23,685 bases of DNA from positions 1 through 23,685 of the forward strand of contig JBFHER010000021.1 in the NCBI GenBank assembly GCA_041584055.1, in the 5' to 3' direction. Made by a program: the position numbers and the translations under genes. The notes beneath the pieces were generated by a model. That model worked only from the letters and a program-made list of their open reading frames with translations. It made no database searches and was not told the DNA's origin. Below are positions 1 to 7,351 of the stretch, in pieces (positions within the stretch are counted from its first letter, which is position 1; every line of letters begins with the position of its first letter). The DNA comes from JBFHER01 sp041584055. GTDB lineage: Bacteria; Bacteroidota; Bacteroidia; Bacteroidales; UBA5342.

Positions 1-97
<97 letters not shown>

Positions 98-104
98 TTT
101 TACA

Positions 105-139
105 AAAAGCCTTCAGAGAAATCTGAGGGCTTTTTTTTT
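105..139 (+). terminator. Intrinsic terminator of the rRNA operon
   Basis: A 12-bp stem (105-116 pairing with 123-134, one G-T wobble) with a 6-nt loop is followed by an unbroken T tract to 139. It lies eight bases after the 5S end and has the classic form of a Rho-independent terminator. Confidence 0.93.
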
Positions 140-186
140 GCATCAAAGAGAATTGAAAAATAGTTTACCGACACTTCCCATTGCGA

Positions 187-203
187 TCCCCGCCAGAGGC
201 GGA
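187..203. repeat. Short palindromic repeat unit in the 5S remnant
   Basis: CCGCC-AGA-GGCGG (190-202) is a perfect 5-bp stem with a 3-nt loop. It replaces the bases CGAACAGAGAAG-like region seen in the intact 5S. A related unit lies at 231-245. No other copy was noticed in this window. Confidence 0.75.
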
Positions 204-230
204 TAAGCCCAATAGCGCCGATGATACTGT

Positions 231-245
231 CTCGCCAAAGGCGGA
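231..245. repeat. Second palindromic repeat unit in the 5S remnant
   Basis: CGCC-AAA-GGCG (233-243) forms a 4-bp stem with a 3-nt loop. Like the unit at 187-203 it ends in GGCGGA followed by T. It replaces about eight bases of the intact 5S between GATACTG and TGGGAAAG. The shared right end suggests the same repeat family. Confidence 0.72.
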
Positions 246-378
246 TGGGAAAGTAGGTTATTATGTTGATATCGCATTTTTATAAATCCGGGAATGTTAA
301 CGAGCATGCATAGTCGTAGAATGCGACGAATATAATCACAAATAAACTTACAATAGGTTTATGGTGATAGTAGTATTG

Positions 379-858
379 CTAAATAGAATTTCTGGAGATG
401 TAGTCATTTAAATCATACTCAAAAACAGAATCGTAAAACAAGGCGTTAGCCTCTAGTAAACGAAAACCATTTCCCGAAAGGTTCAGTATGCCCGGAAAGT
501 GATGCACCATAAACGTTTTGGAATTTTGATGTATTTTTTCGAATAAAAGGGATTGGTTGTTTAGAAGATTTCTTTTTTGGGTTAGCCAGTACATCCTTTC
601 CAGTTCTTCTTTCAAACGATATTCAGGATAGCTTAAATCTTTGTCAATGACTGATGATGTTGCATTGATGATGTGATTGGCATATTGATCAAGTAGCTCA
701 CTTAAGATTTCATCATGGAGTGTGTATTGGTAATGTTGTTGAATGATTGAATTAACAGATTGAGAAAATTGATGTTTGATTTTATTATGATGCTTTTCAA
801 TTGTTTTAAACTCTTGAATGAAGTCAGGCATGTTAAAATATTTATCAGAATATTGCAT
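379..858 (-). CDS. Protein of unknown function, 159 aa
   Basis: I do not recognise this protein. It is predicted soluble, with no signal peptide or membrane segment. The first about 110 residues are largely helical and rich in Q, N, H, E and K, with an acidic-basic stretch (EYRLKEELERMYWLTQKRN) that could form an amphipathic or coiled-coil helix. The C-terminal 45 residues contain HHFPGILNLSGNGFRL and end in an acidic, aromatic tail. The start at 858 is the only good ATG near the frame's upstream end. Its amino-acid mix looks protein-like and nothing overlaps it, so it is probably real. It stands alone, divergent from the DUF493 gene and downstream of the 5S region. Confidence 0.6.
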   Translation of the reverse strand: MQYSDKYFNMPDFIQEFKTIEKHHNKIKHQFSQSVNSIIQQHYQYTLHDEILSELLDQYANHIINATSSVIDKDLSYPEYRLKEELERMYWLTQKRNLLNNQSLLFEKIHQNSKTFMVHHFPGILNLSGNGFRLLEANALFYDSVFEYDLNDYISRNSI

Positions 859-1035
859 GTTTATCGCTTATGCATTTAAAACAATTTAAGTTGTAATTTG
901 TTTGTGAGTTTATGCGAAAGGTGAGTTTTCCAGGGATTCGATTGAACAATGTTTATTGATTTGATCATTCAACGCAATTGATTCGGTTTAAAAATCTGAT
1001 TATTTAATGATTTGTTTTTAATTTCGCAAGCAGAT

Positions 1036-1308
1036 ATGGATAGGAAAAGGATAGACGAACTGAGACAAAATGTGTGGGAGAGTCAGATATGGCCACAGAG
1101 ATATATCTTCAAATTTATTGTGCCTAATGAAGGAGGGAAGGTTAAGAAGGTCGTTGCCTTGCTTCCTGCACATGCGAAACTATCCTATAAGCACACCGAA
1201 AGTTTACGACATGTTTCAGTGACGGCCATTGCAGTAATGGCATCCGCGGAAGAAGTCAGGAAAGTGACAAGGATTGTTTCAGCAATTGAAGGGGTGATAT
1301 CCCTGTAA
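1036..1308 (+). CDS. DUF493 (YbeD-like) domain protein
   Basis: This 90-residue protein fits the DUF493/YbeD family, small single-domain proteins with an ACT-like ferredoxin fold and no firmly known function. The visible landmarks are WPQRYIFKFIVP near residues 19-30 (first strand), the LRHVSVTAIAVMASAEEV segment (second strand and helix), and the closing IVSAIEGVISL. The reading frame is open from an earlier ATG at 1012 (98 aa). I prefer 1036 because family members have only about 20-25 residues before the FKF strand. It converges on the oxidoreductase gene with three bases between the stop codons. Confidence 0.78.
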   Translation: MDRKRIDELRQNVWESQIWPQRYIFKFIVPNEGGKVKKVVALLPAHAKLSYKHTESLRHVSVTAIAVMASAEEVRKVTRIVSAIEGVISL

Positions 1309-1326
1309 AACTTAAACTTTAACAGG
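1302..1326. terminator. Possible two-way hairpin over convergent stop codons
   Basis: CCTGT (1302-1306) pairs with ACAGG (1322-1326) and, after one mismatch, AAA (1308-1310) with TTT (1318-1320). The loop is seven bases. The stem covers the stop codons of both the DUF493 gene and the oxidoreductase gene. There is no T tract on either side, so termination activity is uncertain. Confidence 0.3.
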
Positions 1327-2334
1327 CAATCCACATTGTGCACTTTTATAAATTGCTTCCTGCACCCTGATACTTTTTAGGTAGTCTTCTCCATGAGATT
1401 CAAATTCATCACCGGAAAGCATGCAATCTACAAAATGACGCTGGAAAAAGTAAACACAATCGCCTGCAAAATGAATGTTTTCGTGATGGTAACTCTGGTC
1501 TGTTTCTTCCTGTCCCAGAGGCGCAACCGTAATGCCACCGTTCCCTGCTAAACGCAAACTGCCTGCATCACCTTCCAAAAGGCATTCTCCAAATGTGTAA
1601 CGCGGTGAATCATAGTTGGGTTCATTGTATCTGTTGGCATCCCAAATACCTACAGCACCGTTTTTGAACTTAAAAATAACCTGCCCACAGTCTTCACCTT
1701 TGATAAGGGGATTTAGTTTGCGCAGAATGGCATAAACCTCATCTATTTCACCCAGGAGATATCTAAATGTGTCGACAAAATGAATGCCGTTTTCGTAGAC
1801 TAAAAACCGGGGATAATTACGGAAATATGGCTGCCTGGGGATGTAGGCCTGTTCGCCCCAGCCATCACCCATGCGGGATCTGAAATTTATGGTGTGCGGA
1901 TGGCCTATGACGTCTTCACTCATCAGACGTTTAATGTGCCGGTACCATGGTTGAAATCTGAAATTTTCATGCACAACAAAACGTACACCTTTCGATTTTA
2001 CATAGGCAACCAACTCCTCAGATTCTTTAAGTGTGGGAGCCAGTGGTTTCTGACAAATGATGTCGATGCCTAAATCTGCGGCAAACTTGCACATCTCCAA
2101 ATGTGTTTCGGGAGGTGTGATGATGTCAACAAAATCGGGTTTCTCATTCAGAAGCATTTCCTTGTAGTCTGTGTAATGCCTGGGAATATCGTATTCATCC
2201 ATTATCGGACGTGCTTTCTCTATTTTTGAATTGCACATCGCTGTAATAGTTGTTTCGGGAATGCGTTGCCATGCTTCATATTGGAAGCCGCTAAAGTACC
2301 CTGCGCCGATTCCTACTCCTTTTAATTTTGTCAT
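1312..2334 (-). CDS. Gfo/Idh/MocA-family oxidoreductase
   Basis: A 340-aa NAD(P)-dependent dehydrogenase of the Gfo/Idh/MocA family, which oxidises or reduces sugars, polyols and their acids. The N-terminal Rossmann fold begins with a glycine-rich GVGIGAGYFSG (6-16). QKP at 95-97 corresponds to the family's EKP motif with the cofactor/catalytic lysine at 96. GIHFVDTFRYLLG (183-195) supplies the usual catalytic His (185) and Asp (188). Length is normal. It is the last gene of a five-gene minus-strand cluster, 92 bp after the MFS gene. The family is very broad, so the substrate cannot be named; from context it is probably a sugar acid or polyol. Confidence 0.9.
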   Translation of the reverse strand: MTKLKGVGIGAGYFSGFQYEAWQRIPETTITAMCNSKIEKARPIMDEYDIPRHYTDYKEMLLNEKPDFVDIITPPETHLEMCKFAADLGIDIICQKPLAPTLKESEELVAYVKSKGVRFVVHENFRFQPWYRHIKRLMSEDVIGHPHTINFRSRMGDGWGEQAYIPRQPYFRNYPRFLVYENGIHFVDTFRYLLGEIDEVYAILRKLNPLIKGEDCGQVIFKFKNGAVGIWDANRYNEPNYDSPRYTFGECLLEGDAGSLRLAGNGGITVAPLGQEETDQSYHHENIHFAGDCVYFFQRHFVDCMLSGDEFESHGEDYLKSIRVQEAIYKSAQCGLPVKV

Positions 2335-2426
2335 AGTGCTGATAGAATCAAGATAAAAGAATCAATACTCAAGACCTGTTGTTGGTTTTCGCGTGATTCT
2401 TTTAATGTATAAATCAATTTACTTCT

Positions 2427-3671
2427 TTATTTGAGTATGCTGTTTTGGGGTTTCATTAAGCTCCAAAATATTATTGCAAAGGCCGATAATGCACCGCATA
2501 CAAAGAAAAATGGTTCATGTGCGCCGGTCCACGTTAGCAAATATGGGAATGCAATAATGGTAACAAAAGCACCCAGATTTCCTGCCATATTCATGGTTCC
2601 TGACACAAGACCGGCATGTTCTTTCCCTATGTCAATGCAAAAGGCCCAGGAAGGACTTAAGGTCATGTCCGCACCAAAGATTGCCAACGAAAGATAGATT
2701 ATCGACATATTAGCACTTGAGCTATCCAGAGCCAGTAATAACATTCCCAAAGCGGCCAGTGCAAATCCTACAATTGCAGGCAAGCGTCTGGATAGTTTCC
2801 ATTTGCCTTTTTTATAAATGGCGTCTACCATTAACCCCGATACCCAGTTTCCAAATGCGCCGGCAATGAGCGGTACCATGGCAAAAAAACCAGCTTCAAC
2901 CCCTCCTAAGTCAAATTTCTCTTTCAAAAATGGGTACATCCATGCCAACGCAAAATAAAAGGTAAAGTTACTGGCGATGTATTGTCCCATTGCCAGCCAC
3001 ATATTTGAATTTTTTAAAAGCGCTGATGCTGCCATGGGGGCTGGCTTCTCTGAGCCTGGCTGCTGACGATTGGTTGTAATAAATGCCTTTTCCTTATTGG
3101 AGATTGATTTTAATTCTTCCGGTTTATTTCTAAATAGAAAATACCATACCAATGCAAATACGAAGCCAAAGACTCCAAATATGATAAAGGTCATTCGCCA
3201 TCCTAATTCAGCGATCATATAAGCAACCAGCGGCATAGCAAAGGCAGCTCCTAGACGAGATCCACTGAAATTGATCCCTTGTATTATGCCACGTTCTTTT
3301 ACGGGGAACCAGTTGAATACAACTTTGGCCATGCTTGGAAAAGCGCCAGCTTCCCCTGCACCAAAAAGGAATCGAACGATCAGGATGGAAGTGAAATTCC
3401 ATGCTGCTCCGGTAAGCGCAGTCAGGGCAGACCAGGCAGTAACAATGCCTGTGATTACCTTTCTAGGTCCAAATTTATCAGCAAGCATGCCAGATGGCGT
3501 TTGTGCCAGGGCATAACCCAGCGTGAAAACAGCCATGACCCAACCAAACTGTGTGTCATCAAACTTTAAATCGGTAGAAATATCACCTTTTGCTGCCGAT
3601 ATACACGCTCTGTCAATGTATAAAAGCAACGACAGGATAAAGGTTCCTACTACGACGAGTATTCGTTTCAT
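2427..3671 (-). CDS. MFS transporter, ACS-type (organic anion/sugar acid)
   Basis: A 414-aa inner-membrane protein with about 12 hydrophobic segments. Segment 1 carries YIDR (18-21), typical of the anion:cation symporter (ACS) family that includes hexuronate, galactonate, glucarate and tartrate carriers. The loop 2-3 motif GMLADKFGPRK (61-71) is the MFS signature, and RFLFGAGEAGAFPSMAKVV with WFP and ERG following is a hallmark of ACS members. It lies 46 bp after the transaldolase-family gene and 92 bp before the oxidoreductase gene. It probably brings the cluster's substrate into the cell by H+ or Na+ symport. The exact substrate is unknown; an anionic sugar derivative or hydroxy-dicarboxylate is inferred. 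Confidence 0.9.
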   Translation of the reverse strand: MKRILVVVGTFILSLLLYIDRACISAAKGDISTDLKFDDTQFGWVMAVFTLGYALAQTPSGMLADKFGPRKVITGIVTAWSALTALTGAAWNFTSILIVRFLFGAGEAGAFPSMAKVVFNWFPVKERGIIQGINFSGSRLGAAFAMPLVAYMIAELGWRMTFIIFGVFGFVFALVWYFLFRNKPEELKSISNKEKAFITTNRQQPGSEKPAPMAASALLKNSNMWLAMGQYIASNFTFYFALAWMYPFLKEKFDLGGVEAGFFAMVPLIAGAFGNWVSGLMVDAIYKKGKWKLSRRLPAIVGFALAALGMLLLALDSSSANMSIIYLSLAIFGADMTLSPSWAFCIDIGKEHAGLVSGTMNMAGNLGAFVTIIAFPYLLTWTGAHEPFFFVCGALSAFAIIFWSLMKPQNSILK

Positions 3672-3717
3672 TTCATTTTATTTGAGATTTTTTATAGTAT
3701 CAGGGATGTAAAACAGG

Positions 3718-4761
3718 TTATTCTCTTAAGGATTTAATTTCTTCAAGTACACTTTTCCACGCACCTACAAATGAATCCCAGAAGTATTTAACAGGGCCGT
3801 ATGTTTCGTACTCATCTACCGTAAGACCATTTTCATAATAAGCCTGACAGAATTGTGGCACTTTTGTCAATAGTTCTTCCAGAACATTGTCCTGTACAGG
3901 GTTAAACAGGCGAGCCACAACAGGCATGTCTTTTTCCAGCAATTGGTCCGCGTGCCCGCCCCAATTCATGGTGATACACACATTTCCTCCAATCATTTCA
4001 GTAAAATGGTGTAAGTCGCGAACTCCGCCTCCAATAAAACCTAATTCATAGTCCCGGTCATGCATGGTTTTATAAACTTTTTTTGCGATCACCATTCCGG
4101 CCTGAAAAAGTGCATCTTTGTTGACTTCAATCCCTTCTTTTTCAACCTCTTTCTGTAACCATTCATCATAGATTCCGGTAATGAGAGAGATGTACATCAC
4201 GGGTTTTGTTTTGGTGCGAGCGGTAATCTCCCTGTACATTTCACAAATCTGCAAGGCCTGACTCATACCCATTACCTCCGTCGCGTTCAGCGGTGTGTTT
4301 TCTGCGATCAGCACATCCATTGCTTCAATTCCGGCCTTTGTGGCAGGAATCTTAATCATCATATTGGGACTAATTTCCCGGTTCAGACGTGCTTCATCAA
4401 TGATTACCTGTGCGTGATGCTCGTGAATTGGATCTCCCTGAATGCTTACATAGCCGTGTTTCCCATTGGTTTTTTCGTATACAGGCATAAATTTCTCAGC
4501 AATGCCAGTGATTAACTTTCGCTGGAAAGCGCTGGCTGCTTCATAATCATTATCGTATTCTTTGATGGTCTCCAATAGTATCTTTCTGGCATATTCTTTT
4601 TCTTCCGGATGATTCAGCATTTTCCATGTGTAGGAAGGATTTTGTGTGCATCCCATTGCGCCAGCTTCAATGGCTAACTCAGCCTCTCTTCGTGTGACAT
4701 TGTTGATCCACATTTTTGTTGGAGTCAGTTTTGCTACCCTTTTGAAATAATCGTTTTTCAT
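3718..4761 (-). CDS. Transaldolase-family protein (class I Schiff-base lyase)
   Basis: A 347-aa TIM-barrel enzyme of the transaldolase family. The signature MMIKIPATKAGI contains the Schiff-base lysine (residue 137 from this start). CTQNPSYTW near the N-terminus matches the TxNPS motif, and VSIQGDP stands where family members have VSxEVDP. Length exceeds the short fructose-6-phosphate aldolase type (about 220 aa) and is closer to full transaldolases, but the sequence is not typical TalB. The frame is open to an ATG at 4782; I chose the ATG at 4761 because residues before it look untranslated. The gene begins a second part of the cluster after a 311-bp gap. It may cleave or transfer a three-carbon dihydroxyacetone-type unit from the cluster's substrate; this is inference. 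Confidence 0.85.
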   Translation of the reverse strand: MKNDYFKRVAKLTPTKMWINNVTRREAELAIEAGAMGCTQNPSYTWKMLNHPEEKEYARKILLETIKEYDNDYEAASAFQRKLITGIAEKFMPVYEKTNGKHGYVSIQGDPIHEHHAQVIIDEARLNREISPNMMIKIPATKAGIEAMDVLIAENTPLNATEVMGMSQALQICEMYREITARTKTKPVMYISLITGIYDEWLQKEVEKEGIEVNKDALFQAGMVIAKKVYKTMHDRDYELGFIGGGVRDLHHFTEMIGGNVCITMNWGGHADQLLEKDMPVVARLFNPVQDNVLEELLTKVPQFCQAYYENGLTVDEYETYGPVKYFWDSFVGAWKSVLEEIKSLRE

Positions 4762-5072
4762 GTGTTTAAAAATTAGAATCAAGACGCAGGATACAAGACA
4801 AAAACCAGGAAAAAATAATCATTTGTTTCCACTACAGCTGACGTATTAGCTGCCACTCGGTTTGTGTCACTTTCCTTTTGCCATGATTGTTTTATGCGTT
4901 AAAAATTTCGATTTTACTGAAAATCCATGAAATAAAAAATGTCTGCACCCCTGTTGCCGGTATGAGAATTCATCGCTTTTGATCAAATCGTAATCATCCT
5001 CGGTTTCGAAAAGTTTGAGTGCGGAAACCTTTGCTCATTTCATGATGGTTATATTCAATTATAAATGCGTTT
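4762..5072. other. Intergenic gap inside the catabolic cluster
   Basis: This 311-bp stretch has no convincing reading frame. It could hold a separate promoter for the transaldolase-MFS-oxidoreductase part, but I found no TAnnTTTG element on the minus strand. An interrupted palindrome CAGCT-N8-AGCTG lies at 4835-4852 and might be an operator. No terminator-like hairpin with a T tract was seen after the cyclase gene. Confidence 0.4.
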
Positions 5073-5699
5073 TTAATCTTGTTCAATTGCTATAACCCTC
5101 GCCGGAGCACCATCCGCTCCTTTATACTTTAATGGTAAGGCAACCAATTGGACCTTCTCATTTTTTATGACGTCTAAATTTGTTAAACCTTCAATAATTA
5201 CAATGTTGTTTTCTAGTAGAATTTGGTGAACTTTCGTCAGCTCTTGCAAGTTATTTACATCCGCCACCGAAGGGGGCTCAACCGCCACCAGACCAATCCC
5301 TTTTGTAACACACCACTCTGCAAATTCAACAGAAAATCCCGGAAGATCTTCTCTGAATTTTGGTGTGCCGATGTATTGACTCCAGCCGGAGCGAAAAATA
5401 AGACCTTCTCCAGGCTGTATCTTATCAGCAATATCTGAAAGATCTTTCACGTCAATGTGTTTCTTTTCGGAGATGTCAACAAGCCATGCATCCACAAACA
5501 ATTTTTCTACCGGAATTTGGTCAATGGTTTGTTCTGATACATCAAAGTGAAGTGGAGCATCCATGTGAGTGCCCGCATGAGAGTAGAGGTGGAACGTTGT
5601 TGCATTCCAACCATCTCTGTTAATCTCTTTGACCGACTCGGAACTTACACCCCGCATGCCGTCTTCCAGAGCAAGTGTTAAATCAATGTATCGCGGCAT
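5073..5699 (-). CDS. Cyclase-family metal hydrolase (kynurenine formamidase-like fold)
   Basis: A 208-aa protein of the cyclase family (PF04199), metal-dependent hydrolases that include bacterial kynurenine formamidase KynB and related amide or ester hydrolases. The family signature H-x-G-T-H-x-D-x-P-x-H-F is complete at 41-52 (HAGTHMDAPLHF), giving the metal-binding His and Asp residues. A glutamate in IIEGLTNL (170) matches the conserved late active-site Glu. No tryptophan-degradation gene is nearby, so kynurenine formamidase itself is unlikely. Only eight bases separate it from the upstream dehydrogenase gene, so the two are surely cotranscribed. A role opening a lactone, ester or amide in the same pathway is plausible but unproven. 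Confidence 0.85.
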   Translation of the reverse strand: MPRYIDLTLALEDGMRGVSSESVKEINRDGWNATTFHLYSHAGTHMDAPLHFDVSEQTIDQIPVEKLFVDAWLVDISEKKHIDVKDLSDIADKIQPGEGLIFRSGWSQYIGTPKFREDLPGFSVEFAEWCVTKGIGLVAVEPPSVADVNNLQELTKVHQILLENNIVIIEGLTNLDVIKNEKVQLVALPLKYKGADGAPARVIAIEQD

Positions 5700-5707
5700 A
5701 GTGTTAA

Positions 5708-6754
5708 TTATAAACGATTAATCACCTCATCTGCTACCTGATCAGTTTTATAGTCGCCTCCCAGATCTACGGTGAGGACGCCATCGGCTGTCGCTTTGTC
5801 CATTGCATTCATAATTGCGCCAGCAGCATCACCCTCTCCAATATGTTCCAGCATAAGTGCTACCGACCAAATCTGACCGTAAGGATTTGATATGTTTTGT
5901 CCTGCAATGTCGGGTGCTGATCCATGGATGGGTTCAAACATAGAGGGGAAATCTTTTTCAGGATTGATGTTTCCACTTCCTCCCAAACCAAGACTACCCA
6001 TTAGAGCACCACCCAAATCACTTAAAATATCCCCAAACAGGTTGGTGGTTAATACAACATCGAAAATTTCGGGTTTGAGGACAAAATTGGCTGTTGAAGC
6101 ATCAATGTACATTTGTTGATGCGTCACATCCGGATATTGGGCAGCCACCTCACGAATCACCCGATCCCAGTAGGTTAAACTGTTAATCAATGTGTTTGAT
6201 TTTGTGATATGCGTTACCTTATTTCTTCTTTTTCGTGCAAGCTTAAAAGCATAATGTGCAATTCTTTCAATTCCTTTCCGGGTAAAGATGCTGGTGTCAA
6301 CTCCCATGCCGTTTTCAGCATCTGGCATGTACTGACTACCTACCTGAACAAACTCACCTTCGGTGTTTTCACGCACAACAATAAAATCAAAGGGTTTCTC
6401 TGATTTTAAAGGCCGGTTTACCCCCGGGAAAATTCTGACCGGACGGTGATTAACATACTGCTGAAAATTAGTACGTACCTTAAAGGTATAGTCTTTTGCC
6501 GGTAAGGTGTCATCCACGGATGGCAGTCCAACAGATCCAAAAAGGATCGCATCATAGTTTCTCAGTTGGTCCAGACCGTTCTTTGGCATAAATTCTCCGT
6601 TTTCGAGATAGTACCCTGCGCCCCATCCAAAGGTTTCCTTGTTTACTTCAAAGCCAAATTTTGATGCCACTGCATCCAACACTTTTAAACTGGCGGGAAC
6701 TATCTCATGGCCAACACCATCTCCTGGTACTACTGCAATCTTGTAATTTTTCAT
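5708..6754 (-). CDS. Tartrate/D-malate dehydrogenase-like decarboxylating enzyme
   Basis: A 348-aa member of the isocitrate/isopropylmalate dehydrogenase superfamily, which oxidises and decarboxylates 2-hydroxy acids with NAD+ and a divalent metal. VRTNFQQYVNHRPVRIFPGV closely follows the DmlA/TtuC pattern (YVNLRPVRLFPGV) rather than LeuB. RENTEGEF, the NLFGDILSDLGG metal-binding strand and FEPIHGSAPDIAG are all intact. The frame is open to 6814, but I start at 6754: the protein then begins MKNYKIAVVPGDGVG, as in relatives, and the promoter at 6819-6851 would place the RNA start between the two ATGs. No leuACD genes are nearby. It leads the catabolic cluster. Tartrate, D-malate or an unknown analogue could be the substrate. 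Confidence 0.85.
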   Translation of the reverse strand: MKNYKIAVVPGDGVGHEIVPASLKVLDAVASKFGFEVNKETFGWGAGYYLENGEFMPKNGLDQLRNYDAILFGSVGLPSVDDTLPAKDYTFKVRTNFQQYVNHRPVRIFPGVNRPLKSEKPFDFIVVRENTEGEFVQVGSQYMPDAENGMGVDTSIFTRKGIERIAHYAFKLARKRRNKVTHITKSNTLINSLTYWDRVIREVAAQYPDVTHQQMYIDASTANFVLKPEIFDVVLTTNLFGDILSDLGGALMGSLGLGGSGNINPEKDFPSMFEPIHGSAPDIAGQNISNPYGQIWSVALMLEHIGEGDAAGAIMNAMDKATADGVLTVDLGGDYKTDQVADEVINRL

Positions 6755-6818
6755 TTTGATGTATAATTTGTTTTTTGATTCAAACGAAATTTTTGGATAG
6801 TATTTTGTATACAATGTT

Positions 6819-6851
6819 CAAATATACATAAAATTATAAAAAATCGACAAA
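6819..6851 (-). promoter_or_regulatory. Bacteroidota-type promoter of the catabolic cluster
   Basis: On the minus strand TTTG (6851-6848) and TATATTTG (6826-6819) are separated by 21 bases, matching the Bacteroides consensus TTTG-N19-21-TAnnTTTG. The transcript would start near 6812, leaving a leader of about 58 nt before the ATG at 6754. Confidence 0.7.
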
Positions 6852-7351
6852 TAGGAAGGTAATCTGTACATTAAGAATTGCATTAAGTGAATGTTTAGAA
6901 TCTTGAAGATCAACAGGGTCTACGCTTTGTTCGTCATTTTTAGAATAGGAACATGGATCATTGTGATTGAAAGGTGATGGTTCGTTTTGATGATCTTTTC
7001 AACTGCAAGGATGTTCTTTTATTGATTGAATCTGCTTTTGGTATCGTGTTTCATCTGTTTATACGCGTCCGTAGGTTGTTCAGGTGAAATCCTTGTTTTT
7101 TTTTGTTCTGTATTAGCAAAATTTTGAGTTTCACAGTAAGGTGCATTAGACCACTTCTGGGTTCGTAGATTCAGTAATCCCAACCAACTGATCTTCGATT
7201 TACATCATTGCAGACAAGTGGTCAGCAATTTTGCATTTTTTTAAAATTGCCTGTCGTTGGAAGATTGCATGCTTTTATTGATATGGTTAATATCAACATC
7301 AATCACAGTTGCAGTGCTATAAGATATGTATAGAAGTACTAAACAGTTTAT
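6852..7351. other. Non-coding region rich in inverted repeats
   Basis: About 500 bp with no supportable gene lie between nfnB and the catabolic cluster. Inverted repeats are dense: CAAAATTTTG near 7117; GACCACTT (7149-7156) with AAGTGGTC (7216-7223); GCAATTTT (7225-7232) with AAAATTGC (7243-7250); TTGATAT (7278-7284) with ATATCAA (7290-7296). These could be nfnB termination structures, operators, a small RNA, or the remains of a mobile element. I see no transposase fragment. Confidence 0.5.
7225..7250. repeat. Perfect 8-bp hairpin, possible terminator region
   Basis: GCAATTTT and AAAATTGC form a perfect 8-bp stem around a 10-nt loop. It is about 100 bp past the nfnB stop codon on the minus strand. 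It is AT-rich and lacks a clear T tract on that strand, so a terminator role is only possible. Confidence 0.4.

Larger units (their letters stand above)
168..258 (+). pseudogene. Degenerate 5S rRNA copy interrupted by two palindromes
   Basis: Blocks matching the intact 5S are in order: CTTCCCATT near 174, TAAGCCCAATAGCGCCGATG near 204-223, GATACTG near 223-229, and TGGGAAAGTAGG near 246-257. Between them the original bases are replaced by two short GC-rich palindromes (187-203 and 231-245). The 5' strand cannot be recognised and the 3' strand diverges after GTAGG, so the terminal helix could not form. It has no terminator of its own and sits after the rRNA operon terminator. It looks like a dead duplicate of the adjacent 5S. 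The ends are approximate. Confidence 0.8.

Noticed and set aside
5708..6754. Naming the enzyme 3-isopropylmalate dehydrogenase (LeuB)
   Set aside because: The YVNHRPVRIFPGV pattern fits the tartrate/D-malate group, and no leucine-pathway gene is nearby.
1312..6754. Sulfoquinovose transaldolase (Sft) pathway
   Set aside because: There is a transaldolase-family gene and an oxidoreductase, but no SftI isomerase, sulfoquinovosidase or sulfolactaldehyde enzyme was seen.
6890..6976. 28-codon plus-strand frame in the inverted-repeat region
   Set aside because: Too short, no family resemblance and no promoter or start-site support.
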